Below the pieces are notes generated by a model that saw only the letters and a list, made by a program, of their open reading frames with translations, was not told the DNA's origin and did not search any database. Shown here in pieces: positions 1 to 8,715 of a DNA stretch of 64,000 nucleotides. Made by a program: the position numbers and the translations under genes. This DNA comes from Marinobacterium sp. LSUCC0821 (GTDB lineage Bacteria; Pseudomonadota; Gammaproteobacteria; Pseudomonadales; Balneatricaceae): assembly GCF_012848475.1 (NCBI RefSeq), contig NZ_CP051666.1:1387501-1451500 (forward strand). The letters run 5' to 3'. The first letter of the stretch is position 1. Every line of letters starts with the position of its first letter.

Positions 1-605
1 GCCAAAGGCATAAGGTTGCGCGAGTGGTAGTCACGATGGACACAGACCTGCGGCTGATTTAAGGCAGATTGGATGAGCAGCTCATAGGTTTTATCAAGTA
101 GTGGACGCCATTGAGTCGCGATCTGCTCATCACTCATACCTAGCAAAGATCCCAAGAACCACTCCGGGAATAGCTCCATCTCGCGTGTCAGAACTGCGCT
201 ATCGTATGGCGGCAATCCAACAGCAGGCAGCATCTGAATACCCACAAGGGACTGCAACGCCTGCTGGTAGGGTGTATCACTAGCATCCTGTTCAAGAATA
301 GGAAGCAGTTGCTGATCGGCGAAGTCCTCTAGCAGCATAAAACCGAGTTCAAGATCGTCTGCAATCACCTGCGGAACACGAATCCCTTTCGCGAACCACT
401 CCGTGGCAATACGCACAAAAGGTTCTGAATTCTCTTTATCAGGCGGCGCATCGACTCCGATTAGCGCTCGCTGGCCGTCGTCGAGGCGAAAATATCGTCT
501 AAAGCTCGCATCACCACTGACTGGTGTGATCTCGACAGCATCACGTTCAGCGTAGGGCCAAACCTGTTTTACCCATGATTTTAGTTGCGCTTGGCGCGTT
601 CCCAT
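1..605 (-). CDS. amgK: N-acetylmuramate/N-acetylglucosamine anomeric kinase (partial, 3' end outside window)
   Basis: Cytoplasmic sugar kinase of the aminoglycoside-phosphotransferase fold. It phosphorylates the anomeric carbon of MurNAc or GlcNAc in the peptidoglycan recycling route that leads to UDP-MurNAc. The first 201 codons are present, starting at an ATG (MGTRQAQLKSW). Visible motifs are ASFRRYFRLD in the N-lobe (a family hallmark) and HRDYHSRNLM near the window edge, the kinase catalytic loop with its Asp and Asn. It is divergent from lptD, the arrangement known from Pseudomonas, where murU follows amgK. That partner would lie left of position 1. The name rests on motif plus position; a generic phosphotransferase is the only alternative. 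Confidence 0.85.
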   Translation of the reverse strand, partial: MGTRQAQLKSWVKQVWPYAERDAVEITPVSGDASFRRYFRLDDGQRALIGVDAPPDKENSEPFVRIATEWFAKGIRVPQVIADDLELGFMLLEDFADQQLLPILEQDASDTPYQQALQSLVGIQMLPAVGLPPYDSAVLTREMELFPEWFLGSLLGMSDEQIATQWRPLLDKTYELLIQSALNQPQVCVHRDYHSRNLMPL

Positions 606-660
606 TTACTCTAACCTCTGGCACTCAAGCACGGTAATGCTTATCATTCTGGATCTAGGA

Positions 661-698
661 TTCTGCAGATCGGTAGATTACTTTGTTAACCTGCAGAA
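661..698. promoter_or_regulatory. Inverted repeat in the amgK/lptD divergent promoter region
   Basis: TTCTGCAG (661-668) and CTGCAGAA (691-698) form a perfect 8-bp inverted repeat with a 22-bp spacer, in the 160-bp gap between the divergent amgK and lptD starts. It could be an operator or an mRNA-leader hairpin. No regulator can be assigned from sequence alone, and I saw no convincing -35/-10 pair. Confidence 0.35.
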
Positions 699-765
699 AC
701 GTAAGATATTACTCGACTTTTGAGGCTGCATAAACGTCGTCTCGGTAGCCAGCGGATCGCATTTG

Positions 766-3429
766 ATGCACTTCGAAAAAAACGAAATTACAAAAATCAT
801 TCTTGGCTTGGTTGTCGCCAGCAGCAGTAGCTCAGTTTTTGCTGCTAGCGCATGGGACTGCCAGGAGACCGATAAGGGCTGGAGCTGTGCCGCAGCACCG
901 GACTACAAACCAGAGCCAGTGCCACTAACGCGCATCTCTGCACCGACTGAGAGCTACCGCACTAGTGACACTGATACGCTAGTTAGCAGTAAACCAGAGC
1001 CAACGCCTGAACCTGCTCCAGTCAAAAATCCAACAGTAGCTGCTAAACCTGCAACTGTGCAGAAAGCTGCGCAGCCTGAGCCTATTAAACAGCCTGAGCC
1101 GGTTAAACAGCCTGAGCCAATCAAACAGCCAGAGCCTGTGGTGACTGCGCCGGTTATTGCCCAAGCTACTGAAGCAGTTAAAACATCTGAAGCACCAAAA
1201 CCACCTCAGGCTCCAATCAAAGAGGAGCCAGTACTCTACGTAGCACGCGACCCTAGCGATGATCGCCGCGATCAGAACTTGGACTGGGTTCGATACGCAC
1301 CGTTAGACGCTGAAGGCCTTGTTTGCAAAGGGCGCTACCAAGAGCCCGATATTTGGGTCGGTGACCTAGCACCCTCTGATAAACCAAGCAGCACTGTAGT
1401 CAATACAGACAGTTCGGATGCTGAGCTCAATGGTCTATCAATCATGCGCGGCAATGTCGTTATTGAAGAGGCAGGGCGTCAGGTTAAATCTGAATATGCC
1501 GAATTTGAATCGAACAGCCGCCAAGGCCTGCTCAGAAGTGATGTTCGTTACCGCGAACCTAACTTTTTGATGACAGCAGATGCCATCAGCACTGATTTTG
1601 AGAACAAGGTTGCTATCGCGAATGACGCACGCTTTGTTATTCACGATCAACACATGCGCGGTGATGCCGAGTCGATGACCCGTTTTGGGGATCAGCGCGT
1701 TGAAGCGGAAAACACTCTAATCACATACTGTGAACCTGGTAGTAATGACTGGGGTATCCGTGCCGGTGAGATGGAGCTGCACACTGCAGAGGGTTATGGT
1801 GAAGCGTGGAATACTCGCTTTGAAGTAGCTGGTGTACCGGTCTTCTACCTACCCTACTTCTACTGGCCGCTTGATGATACGCGCCGCACAGGTCTACTCT
1901 ACCCATCGTTCAGCAGCAGCGAACAGGATGGCTATGACCTCTCATTACCTTACTACTTCAACATTGCGCCGAATGTCGATGACACGCTAACTACACGCAT
2001 TATTGAACAGCGCGGTATTTTGCTAGAGAACGAAGCACGCTATTTGAACAGCTTCAGTATGAACACTCTGAACACCAGTTGGATTCCTGATGATGACCTG
2101 CAGGGCAGCGAGCGCTGGTTGTTCGACTTTAAACACAACGGAACACCTGCGCCGGGCTACACCAGCAATATCGAAGTGACGCGTGTTAGCGATAACACCT
2201 ATTTCGATGATCTGACGCCTGTGACCTTACGCGTACCAGCTGCGGATGACCTTAGTCAGAAAGCACAAATCGCATACAGCGGTGATAGTTGGAGTGCGAG
2301 TGCGTTAGTTCATGACTACCAGTCACTCGACAACACACACCCATACGCTCGTCTACCACAGCTAAACTTCAGTACGGCACAGACGCTAAACAACACCACA
2401 CTGAACCTGCAGGCGCAGTACACAAACTTCGATAAACCAAACTCAACTGATGATGGCGAACGAATTCATGCTCGTCAGTCGATTGGTTACAACGCACAAA
2501 CCACTTGGGGCTACCTACGACCAGAAGCGGGCGTTTGGTACAGCCAGTATGACCTGAACAACAACACCTCAGCACAGCACACCAATACCTATGCAGCGCT
2601 AGACTCTGGACTTATCTTTGAGCGCCAGGGTGAAATCAGCACACAAACATTAGAGCCACGTGTGAAACTTATCTCTGTAGATGGTGATGACGCAAACGGC
2701 CTACCCAACTTTGACTCAGGCGCACTTGGCTTCAACTATGCCAACCTGTTCGATACTTTAGGGTACTCAGGTAATGACCGTGTAAGCCACACGCAACAAG
2801 CGACACTTGGACTTGAGAGCAAGGTCTACTCTGTCAGCGGCCGCGAAGTTGTGACGCTGGGTATAGCTCAGGCTCACTACTTTGATGACCATGATGCACG
2901 CCCTGGTGATAGCACCGGCACTGCAAACCAATCTGACTTTGCAGCCCTTGCATCTTGGCGTCCATCAGAGGTACTGACACTGAGTCACGACAGCCGTATC
3001 GATAAGGATACCGGCACGCTACTGACTGAGAACTACCGTGCGTACTACCGCCCGGATGTAGACCGCCTACTCTACGGTAATCTTCGCAAGACCACTCAAG
3101 CTGATGGCACACGTACATTCAACCAGCTTGATCTTGCAGGCCGCTGGCCAATCACGACAGGCTGGAGCGGCGTGTTCCGCTATACTCAAGATATCAAAGA
3201 GTCTGAGAACCTAGAGTCCTTAGCCGGTATCGAGTATGAGAACTGCTGTTGGAAAGTTCGCCTAACCGGACAGCGCCAAATTATTGATGGCTCAAGCAGT
3301 TTTGAGCGTGAAAACAAAATTTACCTTCAGTTCATCCTTCGCGGCCTAGGTGCCTTTGGCCAGGGTGAAGGACGACAGTTCCTTGAAGATCTAACGGGTT
3401 ACAACGAGGACGATAATGCAAACTTTTAA
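766..3429 (+). CDS. lptD: LPS-assembly protein LptD (outer-membrane LPS translocon)
   Basis: Outer-membrane beta-barrel that, with the lipoprotein LptE, inserts LPS into the outer leaflet. About 887 residues from ATG 766; a TTG immediately upstream at 763 is a less likely start. There is a signal peptide (residues 1-26, ending SVFA), then C32 and C41, then a Pro/Glu/Lys-rich linker (about 47-155) holding a tandem QPEP(I/V)K repeat, then an OstA/LptA-like periplasmic domain with C187, then the barrel. The ENCCWK motif carries C827 and C828 near the C-terminus. The spaced N-terminal cysteines and the CC pair are what the family uses for its interdomain disulfides. The linker makes it longer than the E. 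coli protein. It heads the lptD-surA-pdxA-rsmA-apaG unit and overlaps surA by 14 nt. Confidence 0.96.
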   Translation: MHFEKNEITKIILGLVVASSSSSVFAASAWDCQETDKGWSCAAAPDYKPEPVPLTRISAPTESYRTSDTDTLVSSKPEPTPEPAPVKNPTVAAKPATVQKAAQPEPIKQPEPVKQPEPIKQPEPVVTAPVIAQATEAVKTSEAPKPPQAPIKEEPVLYVARDPSDDRRDQNLDWVRYAPLDAEGLVCKGRYQEPDIWVGDLAPSDKPSSTVVNTDSSDAELNGLSIMRGNVVIEEAGRQVKSEYAEFESNSRQGLLRSDVRYREPNFLMTADAISTDFENKVAIANDARFVIHDQHMRGDAESMTRFGDQRVEAENTLITYCEPGSNDWGIRAGEMELHTAEGYGEAWNTRFEVAGVPVFYLPYFYWPLDDTRRTGLLYPSFSSSEQDGYDLSLPYYFNIAPNVDDTLTTRIIEQRGILLENEARYLNSFSMNTLNTSWIPDDDLQGSERWLFDFKHNGTPAPGYTSNIEVTRVSDNTYFDDLTPVTLRVPAADDLSQKAQIAYSGDSWSASALVHDYQSLDNTHPYARLPQLNFSTAQTLNNTTLNLQAQYTNFDKPNSTDDGERIHARQSIGYNAQTTWGYLRPEAGVWYSQYDLNNNTSAQHTNTYAALDSGLIFERQGEISTQTLEPRVKLISVDGDDANGLPNFDSGALGFNYANLFDTLGYSGNDRVSHTQQATLGLESKVYSVSGREVVTLGIAQAHYFDDHDARPGDSTGTANQSDFAALASWRPSEVLTLSHDSRIDKDTGTLLTENYRAYYRPDVDRLLYGNLRKTTQADGTRTFNQLDLAGRWPITTGWSGVFRYTQDIKESENLESLAGIEYENCCWKVRLTGQRQIIDGSSSFERENKIYLQFILRGLGAFGQGEGRQFLEDLTGYNEDDNANF
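1072..1140 (+). repeat. 18-nt tandem repeat inside lptD
   Basis: Three full 18-nt units (1072-1089, 1090-1107, 1108-1125) and a 15-nt partial fourth encode a repeated QPEP(I/V)K hexapeptide in the periplasmic linker of LptD. Units differ by a few mostly synonymous bases. The unit length is a multiple of three, so copy-number change would keep the frame. Confidence 0.85.
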
Positions 3430-4711
3430 ACACCTATGCGCGGCACTGATTATTGGCATCACATCTATCACGCCTATTGCCGCACACGCAGAACCGATAC
3501 CACTTGATCGTGTCGCTGTGGTCGTGAACGACAGTATCATCATGAACTCTGAGGTAGACCAGCGCGTTCGTGATATCAAATTGCAGCTGACGAGCCGAAA
3601 TGCGGCGTTGCCTGCCGATGAGGTACTGCGTGGCCAGGTACAGGAGCAGCTCATTCTTGAGAGCATCCAGTTGCAGCTTGCTGAGAAGCAGGGTCTGCGC
3701 GTTAGCGATCAAGAGCTGAATCAGACCATGGAGCGCATCGCGTCGCAGAATAACCTCTCACTGGCAGATTTCCGCAAGGCGCTTCTAAACGAAGGCCGTG
3801 ACTACCAGCAGGTACGTGATCAGGTGCGTCGTGAGATGCTGATCTCGCGTGTCCAACAGAATAATGTAAACCGTCGTGTCTCTGTCACTGACCAAGAGGT
3901 GCAGAACTACCTCAATTCGGATCTCGCTAAACAGCAGGACAGCACCGAGTTCTTACTTAACAATATTCTGATCTCTGTTCCATCGCCTGCATCACCACAG
4001 CAGATTCAAGATGCCAAAGCGCGTGCCGAGCAGATCCAAGCGGAGCTTACTAACGGTGCCAACTTCCTCGATATCGCTGTGCGTGCATCTGATGCACCTA
4101 ACGCACTTAACGGTGGCGATCTAGGCTGGCGTAAAGCGACTGAACTACCAAGTTCAGTGTTCAGTGCAGTAGCTGGTCTAAAGGTCGGTGAAGTCTCTGA
4201 GATTGTGCGTACGCCCTCTGGTTTCAATCTGCTTTTCCTTCGCGATCGCCGCGGTGAACAAGCGACCATCGTGACCGAAACTCGTGCCCGTCATATTCTA
4301 GTAGCGCCTTCTGAGATTCGCTCAGGCGACCAAGCTAAAGCCTTTGCTGAAGAGATTTATGGTCGCATTAAAGAGGGCGAACCTTTCGATGAGCTTGCGC
4401 GTCGTTACAGTGACGACCCAGGTAGCGGCTCACTAGGTGGCGAACTAGGCTGGATTCAGCCTGGCAAGATGGTTGCAGAGTTTGAACAGCAGATGGATAA
4501 GCTAGGTATCAACGAAGTCAGCCTACCTTTCAAATCACGCTTTGGCTGGCACATTGTCCAGGTTCAAGAGCGTCGTCAGCAGGACTTCTCTACCGAAATG
4601 CGTGAAAACAAAGCACGCACAGAGATTCGTAAGCGTAAATATGACGAAGCACTCTCTGTATGGCTACGCGAGCAACGCTCTGAAGCTTACATCGATGTTA
4701 AGGCGAATTAA
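3416..4711 (+). CDS. surA: Periplasmic peptidyl-prolyl isomerase and chaperone SurA
   Basis: Chaperone that escorts unfolded outer-membrane proteins, including LptD, through the periplasm to the BAM complex. 431 residues. Signal peptide of about 25 residues ending AHA, then the N-terminal chaperone region ([19 protein letters not shown]), a first parvulin domain at about 170-275 (NGGDLGWR) and a second at about 283-385 ([17 protein letters not shown], then [10 protein letters not shown]). Length and domain order match the family. The ATG overlaps the end of lptD by 14 nt, so the two are probably translationally coupled, and the TAA overlaps the ATG of pdxA. Confidence 0.96.
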   Translation: MQTFKHLCAALIIGITSITPIAAHAEPIPLDRVAVVVNDSIIMNSEVDQRVRDIKLQLTSRNAALPADEVLRGQVQEQLILESIQLQLAEKQGLRVSDQELNQTMERIASQNNLSLADFRKALLNEGRDYQQVRDQVRREMLISRVQQNNVNRRVSVTDQEVQNYLNSDLAKQQDSTEFLLNNILISVPSPASPQQIQDAKARAEQIQAELTNGANFLDIAVRASDAPNALNGGDLGWRKATELPSSVFSAVAGLKVGEVSEIVRTPSGFNLLFLRDRRGEQATIVTETRARHILVAPSEIRSGDQAKAFAEEIYGRIKEGEPFDELARRYSDDPGSGSLGGELGWIQPGKMVAEFEQQMDKLGINEVSLPFKSRFGWHIVQVQERRQQDFSTEMRENKARTEIRKRKYDEALSVWLREQRSEAYIDVKAN

Positions 4712-5709
4712 TGGCCTACCGATTAGCGATTACCCCGGGCGAACCGGCGGGCATTGGTCCTGACCTATGCATTCAGATTGCTCAAAAAGGATCTGAGCAT
4801 CAACTGGTAGTGATCTGTGATCCAGACATTATGGTCGACCGCGCCAAGCTACTTGGCCTGCCGATTAAATTGCACGAGTATGATCCAGACCAACCACGCG
4901 TCGGCTGCAAACCGGGTGAACTCTTCTATATGGGCACTCCATCCAATGCCGACGTAGTGCCAGGCCAGCTTGATAAAGACAATGCGGTCTATGTCCTTAA
5001 CACCCTGCGCCTTGCCATTGATGGTACACAGTGCGGCATGTTCGATGCGATTGTCACTGCGCCTGTACATAAAGGGATCATCAACGATGCGGGCATTGCA
5101 TTCAGTGGCCACACCGAGTTTTTAGAGTCTCGCTGCAATGCCGACAAAGTTGTGATGATGCTTGCAACTGAAGGGCTGCGCGTAGCGCTTGCTACGACCC
5201 ACCTGCCTCTTCAAGATGTACCTAAAACGATCACCAAAGAGCTACTGCACTCTGTCATCGATATTCTCCTCAATGATCTGCACAGCCACTTTGGTATCGC
5301 TAAGCCGCGCGTTCTGGTTGCCGGCCTTAATCCACATGCTGGTGAAGGTGGTCACATGGGGCGTGAAGAGATCGACACCATTACACCGGTGCTTGAAACC
5401 TATCGTGCACAAGGGGTGGATCTAGTCGGCCCACTCCCTGCAGACACTCTATTTACAGATCATCTACTCAAAGATGCTGATGCGGTCCTTGCGATGTATC
5501 ACGACCAGGGATTACCGGTACTCAAGTACAAAGGCTTTGGTAAGGCAGTTAACATCACGCTTGGCCTACCGATCATCCGCACTTCAGTAGATCACGGTAC
5601 CGCACTCGATTTAGCAGGCAGTGGCAAAGCGGACGCTGGATCTTTGGAGACTGCGATCAATTACGCCGCTTCGATGGTAAGCGCAAAACAGGGAGCTTTA
5701 GCGGGATGA
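4711..5709 (+). CDS. pdxA: 4-hydroxythreonine-4-phosphate dehydrogenase PdxA
   Basis: NAD-dependent oxidation of 4-phosphohydroxy-L-threonine in pyridoxal 5'-phosphate synthesis (DXP-dependent route). 332 residues, starting [19 protein letters not shown], the typical family N-terminus. Metal-binding histidines lie in the [17 protein letters not shown] and [12 protein letters not shown] contexts, with AMYHDQG between. Stop and start are stacked at both ends: TAATG with surA and ATGA with rsmA, the usual operon packing. Nothing unusual in length or motifs. Confidence 0.96.
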   Translation: MAYRLAITPGEPAGIGPDLCIQIAQKGSEHQLVVICDPDIMVDRAKLLGLPIKLHEYDPDQPRVGCKPGELFYMGTPSNADVVPGQLDKDNAVYVLNTLRLAIDGTQCGMFDAIVTAPVHKGIINDAGIAFSGHTEFLESRCNADKVVMMLATEGLRVALATTHLPLQDVPKTITKELLHSVIDILLNDLHSHFGIAKPRVLVAGLNPHAGEGGHMGREEIDTITPVLETYRAQGVDLVGPLPADTLFTDHLLKDADAVLAMYHDQGLPVLKYKGFGKAVNITLGLPIIRTSVDHGTALDLAGSGKADAGSLETAINYAASMVSAKQGALAG

Positions 5710-6515
5710 GCAAACAGAACCCAGGCCATGTTGCGCGCAAGCGTTTTGGACAGAACTTTCTTCACGATCCAACCATCATTGGCCGCATTATTTCAGCTAT
5801 CAATCCAAAGCCAGATCAGCACCTTGTTGAGATCGGCCCAGGCTTAGGTGCGCTGACAGAAGAGATCCTTCTAGAGGCGGGTGCATTAGAGGCGGTCGAA
5901 CTGGACCGCGACCTAATACCGGTTTTACGTACCAAGTTTTTCCGTTACGAAGGCAAGTTCACAATACATGAGGCGGATGCCCTTAAGTTCGATTTCGCTT
6001 CACTTCAGAACGATGAGCGCCCGCTGCGTGTTGTTGGTAACCTACCCTACAACATCTCGACACCTCTTATTTTTCACCTATTGAGCTTCTCTGGCCTTAT
6101 CAGCGACATGCACTTTATGTTGCAGAAAGAGGTGGTGGAGCGCCTAGCAGCCCAGCCGGGCGAAGATCACTATGGCCGTTTGGGCATCATGGCGCAGTAC
6201 TACTGCAAAGTAGAAAAACTCTTCATCGTACCACCAGGAGCATTTAATCCAGCACCTAAGGTCGACTCGGCAATTGTGCGTTTGATTCCGCACACCACCC
6301 TACCGATTGAAGCAAAAGATCCAAATCTACTGGCCGATGTTGTGCGTACTGCCTTTGGTCAGCGGCGTAAAACCCTGCGTAACAACATGAAAGGGTTAAT
6401 TACAGGTGAGCAACTAGAAGCACTTGGCATAGACCCAGGCCTGCGCCCTGAACGTCTATCACTGGCACAATTTATTGCCATTAGTGATGCAATCCACAGC
6501 CTGCGTAACGAGTAA
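5706..6515 (+). CDS. rsmA: 16S rRNA (adenine1518-N6/adenine1519-N6)-dimethyltransferase RsmA/KsgA
   Basis: SAM-dependent dimethylation of two adjacent adenines in helix 45 of 16S rRNA, late in 30S assembly. 269 residues. [11 protein letters not shown] near the N-terminus, [12 protein letters not shown] (SAM-binding motif I) and GNLPYNIS (the catalytic NLPY motif) are all intact. The C-terminal helical domain is complete ([11 protein letters not shown]). The ATG overlaps the pdxA stop as ATGA. An intact enzyme means kasugamycin sensitivity would be expected. Confidence 0.96.
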   Translation: MSKQNPGHVARKRFGQNFLHDPTIIGRIISAINPKPDQHLVEIGPGLGALTEEILLEAGALEAVELDRDLIPVLRTKFFRYEGKFTIHEADALKFDFASLQNDERPLRVVGNLPYNISTPLIFHLLSFSGLISDMHFMLQKEVVERLAAQPGEDHYGRLGIMAQYYCKVEKLFIVPPGAFNPAPKVDSAIVRLIPHTTLPIEAKDPNLLADVVRTAFGQRRKTLRNNMKGLITGEQLEALGIDPGLRPERLSLAQFIAISDAIHSLRNE

Positions 6516-6527
6516 TACTGAGAGAAC

Positions 6528-6914
6528 ATGGACGAACAAGATCTATCCAACAACGTAAGCGTTGATGTGACCACCCAGTACCTTAACGAGCAATCAGATC
6601 CTGAGACGCATCGTTTCGTCTTCTCGTACCACATCACCATTACCAACCATAACCCGATCCCTGTTCAGCTTCTGAGCCGTCGTTGGTTAATCACGGATGG
6701 TAATGAGCAGACTCAAGAGGTGATTGGTGAGGGCGTGGTTGGCGAACAGCCTACAATTGAACCAGGCAAAAGTTACAGCTACACCAGCGGTACAGTGCTA
6801 GCGACTGAAGTAGGCGCCATGCAGGGCCACTACGACATGATCACCGACGAGAACGAAGCCTTCCAAGCGGAGATCAAACCCTTCACTTTGGCACAGACCA
6901 ACGCTCTTCACTAA
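6528..6914 (+). CDS. apaG: ApaG-domain protein (DUF525)
   Basis: Small immunoglobulin-like fold protein of unsettled biochemistry, linked to Co2+ resistance and Mg2+ efflux in enterobacteria. 128 residues. It has the family core FVFSYHITITNHNPIPVQLLSRRW and the glycine-rich turn GEGVVGEQPTIEPGKS. It is last in the lptD-surA-pdxA-rsmA-apaG unit. In relatives apaH follows directly, whereas here apaH lies 30 kb away at 36946. Confidence 0.93.
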   Translation: MDEQDLSNNVSVDVTTQYLNEQSDPETHRFVFSYHITITNHNPIPVQLLSRRWLITDGNEQTQEVIGEGVVGEQPTIEPGKSYSYTSGTVLATEVGAMQGHYDMITDENEAFQAEIKPFTLAQTNALH

Positions 6915-6973
6915 GCCATCTTTCAGCTAAGACTTTCAAGTTAAAAAAGCGCATCCTGCTCAATAGTTAAAAG

Positions 6974-7792
6974 TTAAGGAACCGATCCCCTGAGTGTTGG
7001 GCACTGCGCTTTTAACTTAGCAACAAAACGCGCAGCCAACTCAGGTGCATAGCCACAATCAGGCGTGTGAAAAAATAGATAGGGCGTTCGCCCTTCTGCT
7101 ATCCATGCAGCCACCTTTGCCACCCACTGATCGAGATAGTGATCCGCCTCAAACCACTCCATGGTAGAGATAAAACGCACCTGTGGATTCTGTCCCGTTG
7201 CCAATACATGTAACGGCACCTTAGGTTTCTTCTGCTGCGCTTCAAGTGTGTGGGCATCTTTAGCGACAGAGGCAAAGATGGGGCGGGTATCAAACATAAC
7301 CCGATTAACCCCAGTCTCAATCAACATCTGGTTCAACTCCCGCTCAGCATCTCCCTTAGCAAAGAATTCTGAGTGGCGAACCTCCAACGAGTAGGCACAT
7401 CGCTCCGGCAAAGATAAAAAGAAGCGATAGAGATGCTCTAAACCATCCGGCCCATAACTTTGCGGCAGTTGCAGATTGAGCATACCCAGCTTCTCACCCA
7501 GCGGTTCCAACAATTTAAACTGCTCAGAGACCTTAGGATTGGCAAACTCCAAGGCACTGCGATGCGATAGATCCTGATGAAACTTAAAGCAGAATCGAAA
7601 ATCATCTGGCGTCTCATCACTCCAACGCTTGACCGTATCGGGCTTAGGTAACCCATAGAAGGTGGTATTCCCCTCCACAGACGAGAACTGCCGAGCATAC
7701 CGAAACAACGCAGAACCCCGCCCAGAAAGAGAACCTCCTTCCCAAGTAGGATGCTGCCACTGCGGTAAACCCAAGTAGTAATCGTGCTGCAA
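6974..7792 (-). CDS. DUF72 family protein (YecE-like)
   Basis: DUF72 proteins have a TIM-barrel-like fold and no settled function. The reading frame shows the family N-terminus (YYLGLPQWQHPTWEGG), the NTTFYGLPKPDTVKRW motif and the YSLEVRHSEFF strand. No in-frame ATG precedes the conserved region. I prefer the TTG at 7792, which has GAGGTGA about five bases upstream and gives 272 residues. The frame is open to another TTG at 7810, so the start is uncertain by six codons. It is convergent with apaG and transcribed away from tRNA-fMet. Confidence 0.85.
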   Translation of the reverse strand: MQHDYYLGLPQWQHPTWEGGSLSGRGSALFRYARQFSSVEGNTTFYGLPKPDTVKRWSDETPDDFRFCFKFHQDLSHRSALEFANPKVSEQFKLLEPLGEKLGMLNLQLPQSYGPDGLEHLYRFFLSLPERCAYSLEVRHSEFFAKGDAERELNQMLIETGVNRVMFDTRPIFASVAKDAHTLEAQQKKPKVPLHVLATGQNPQVRFISTMEWFEADHYLDQWVAKVAAWIAEGRTPYLFFHTPDCGYAPELAARFVAKLKAQCPTLRGSVP

Positions 7793-7837
7793 AATCACCT
7801 CAATATGCAAAAAACTAAAATAAAACCAGCAAGTTAC

Positions 7838-7865
7838 TTGACATAATACCGCAACCGCGTAGAAT
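7838..7865 (+). promoter_or_regulatory. Sigma-70 promoter of tRNA-fMet
   Basis: A perfect -35 hexamer TTGACA (7838-7843), a 16-bp spacer and the -10 TAGAAT (7860-7865) sit just upstream of the tRNA. A GC-rich discriminator follows (TCGCGCCACG), typical of stringently controlled stable-RNA promoters. Initiation would fall near 7872, a few bases before the mature 5' end. Confidence 0.8.
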
Positions 7866-7879
7866 TCGCGCCACGTTGA

Positions 7880-7956
<77 letters not shown>

Positions 7957-7961
7957 AACGT

Positions 7962-8001
7962 AAAAAGAGGTATAGGCCCGCAGGGTTTATACCTCTTTTT
8001 T
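7962..8001 (+). terminator. Rho-independent terminator of tRNA-fMet
   Basis: AAAAGAGGTATA pairs with TATACCTCTTTTTT across a short GC-containing loop and ends in a T-run, starting six bases after the CCA end. Its context (ACGTAAAAA before the stem) recurs at the second terminator near 8246. Confidence 0.85.
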
Positions 8002-8025
8002 CGTTTGTGGGGGCAAAAAATGAGC

Positions 8026-8123
8026 ACTGACGAAGTCAGTTCACAAAAAATGCATGGATAGCATTTTTTGAACATCGCCTCCGGCGATGGCCCCGAAGGG
8101 TGAAACTACAGGAAGTAGTTTCA
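8026..8123. repeat. Hairpin string, unit A (conserved GGA loops)
   Basis: Consecutive short hairpins in non-coding DNA. First, ACTGA/TCAGT (8026-8040). Second, a 10-bp stem CAAAAAATGC/GCATTTTTTG (8044-8070) with loop ATGGATA. Third, CATCGCC/GGCGATG (8073-8089) with loop TCC, which reads GGA on the other strand. Fourth, a small CCC-GAA-GGG element (near 8092-8100). Fifth, a 9-bp stem TGAAACTAC/GTAGTTTCA (8101-8123) with loop AGGAA. The second and fifth have near-exact counterparts in unit B with different stems and the same GGA-bearing loops. Confidence 0.75.
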
Positions 8124-8170
8124 TAAATCTGGCCTCAGACTCATAAATCTGGCAAAACCCAGAAGCAAAA

Positions 8171-8241
8171 CAGCTCGTTGGGCTCACTCTTCATAAGCTC
8201 CGCGGTGAAGGTCATCAGCTCAAACCAGGCCCCCGCTACCA
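8171..8241 (+). pseudogene. Decayed tRNA-fMet copy
   Basis: The stretch aligns with the initiator tRNA just upstream: AGCTCGTTGGGCTCA resembles the D and anticodon arms, and the 3' part runs GAAGGTCATCAG through CAGGCCCCCGCTACCA with the encoded CCA. The anticodon region is disrupted and the invariant TTC of the T-loop reads CTC, with broken T-stem pairs. It cannot fold as a working tRNA. It is followed by its own terminator, so the tRNA-plus-terminator module was duplicated and one copy decayed. Confidence 0.75.
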
Positions 8242-8245
8242 ACGT

Positions 8246-8285
8246 AAAAAAGGGAAGTGTACTGTCAAGTTCACTTCCCTTTTTT
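8246..8285 (+). terminator. Rho-independent terminator after the decayed tRNA copy
   Basis: AAAAAAGGGAAGTG pairs with CACTTCCCTTTTTT and ends in a T-run. It sits at the same distance from the CCA end and in the same flanking sequence as the terminator of the intact tRNA, but the stem bases differ in a compensatory way. Confidence 0.8.
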
Positions 8286-8315
8286 GCGTCTGGGGGACTG
8301 ATGCAGAACTGACGA

Positions 8316-8389
8316 CAAATAATGCAGGACAGCATTATTTGGACAGCTGAAAGCTGGTCCGAAGGATCACTTCACAGGAAGTGAAGTGA
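8316..8389. repeat. Hairpin string, unit B (conserved GGA loops)
   Basis: Second copy of the hairpin string. A 10-bp stem CAAATAATGC/GCATTATTTG (8316-8341) has loop AGGACA. Next is GGACAGCT/AGCTGGTCC with a GAA loop and one bulge (8341-8360). Then comes a TCC-GAA-GGA element (8358-8366). Last is a 9-bp stem TCACTTCAC/GTGAAGTGA (8367-8389) with loop AGGAA. The AGGAA loop and 9-bp stem length equal those of unit A while every stem is different. GTTCACAAAAAA recurs at 8398, where a third unit would begin, but nothing further follows. Confidence 0.75.
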
Positions 8390-8416
8390 CAACTCGGTTC
8401 ACAAAAAACCCAACAA

Positions 8417-8713
8417 CTACCCCCCACCCCTCTTCATAGACCAATCAATCCGCTTCAACAGATCAGCTTTCGCTTCATCTGAACCAGAAACAAAATGCCA
8501 GGTCGCTTTAAGACGTGGAAGGCGCATCAGCGCGATAACAAGATCAGGATGAGACTCGATATCAATTCGGATTTCGACCTCACCCTCGGTGAGAAAGAAG
8601 AAGTCAGGCCCACCACTTACGCCGCCCGGAAGCGCCTGTTTCAATCCCTGCTCATACTCTTTACGAGTTGCAGATACGATACGCTCAAGTGTGGTAAGTG
8701 ATGTAGCCTGCAT
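8417..8713 (-). CDS. Small conserved protein of the AOR operon (AorE-like, function unknown)
   Basis: 98 residues from the ATG at 8713, just past the stop of the MoaD-like gene; an upstream in-frame extension to 8740 would overlap that gene and is less likely. Soluble, with no signal peptide or membrane segment. I recognise no catalytic motif. The C-terminal half has FFFLTEGEVEIRIDIESHPDLVIALMRLPRLKATWHF. It is the last gene of a five-gene aldehyde oxidoreductase operon, where the Aromatoleum aor cluster also has a small gene of unknown role (aorE, from memory). A part in tungsten-cofactor maturation is inferred from position only. Confidence 0.7.
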   Translation of the reverse strand: MQATSLTTLERIVSATRKEYEQGLKQALPGGVSGGPDFFFLTEGEVEIRIDIESHPDLVIALMRLPRLKATWHFVSGSDEAKADLLKRIDWSMKRGGG

Positions 8714-8715
8714 GA

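Noticed and set aside
101-283. Short plus-strand frame at the left edge
   Set aside because: It lies opposite the amgK kinase gene, whose HRDYHSRNLM motif is clear in the other strand.
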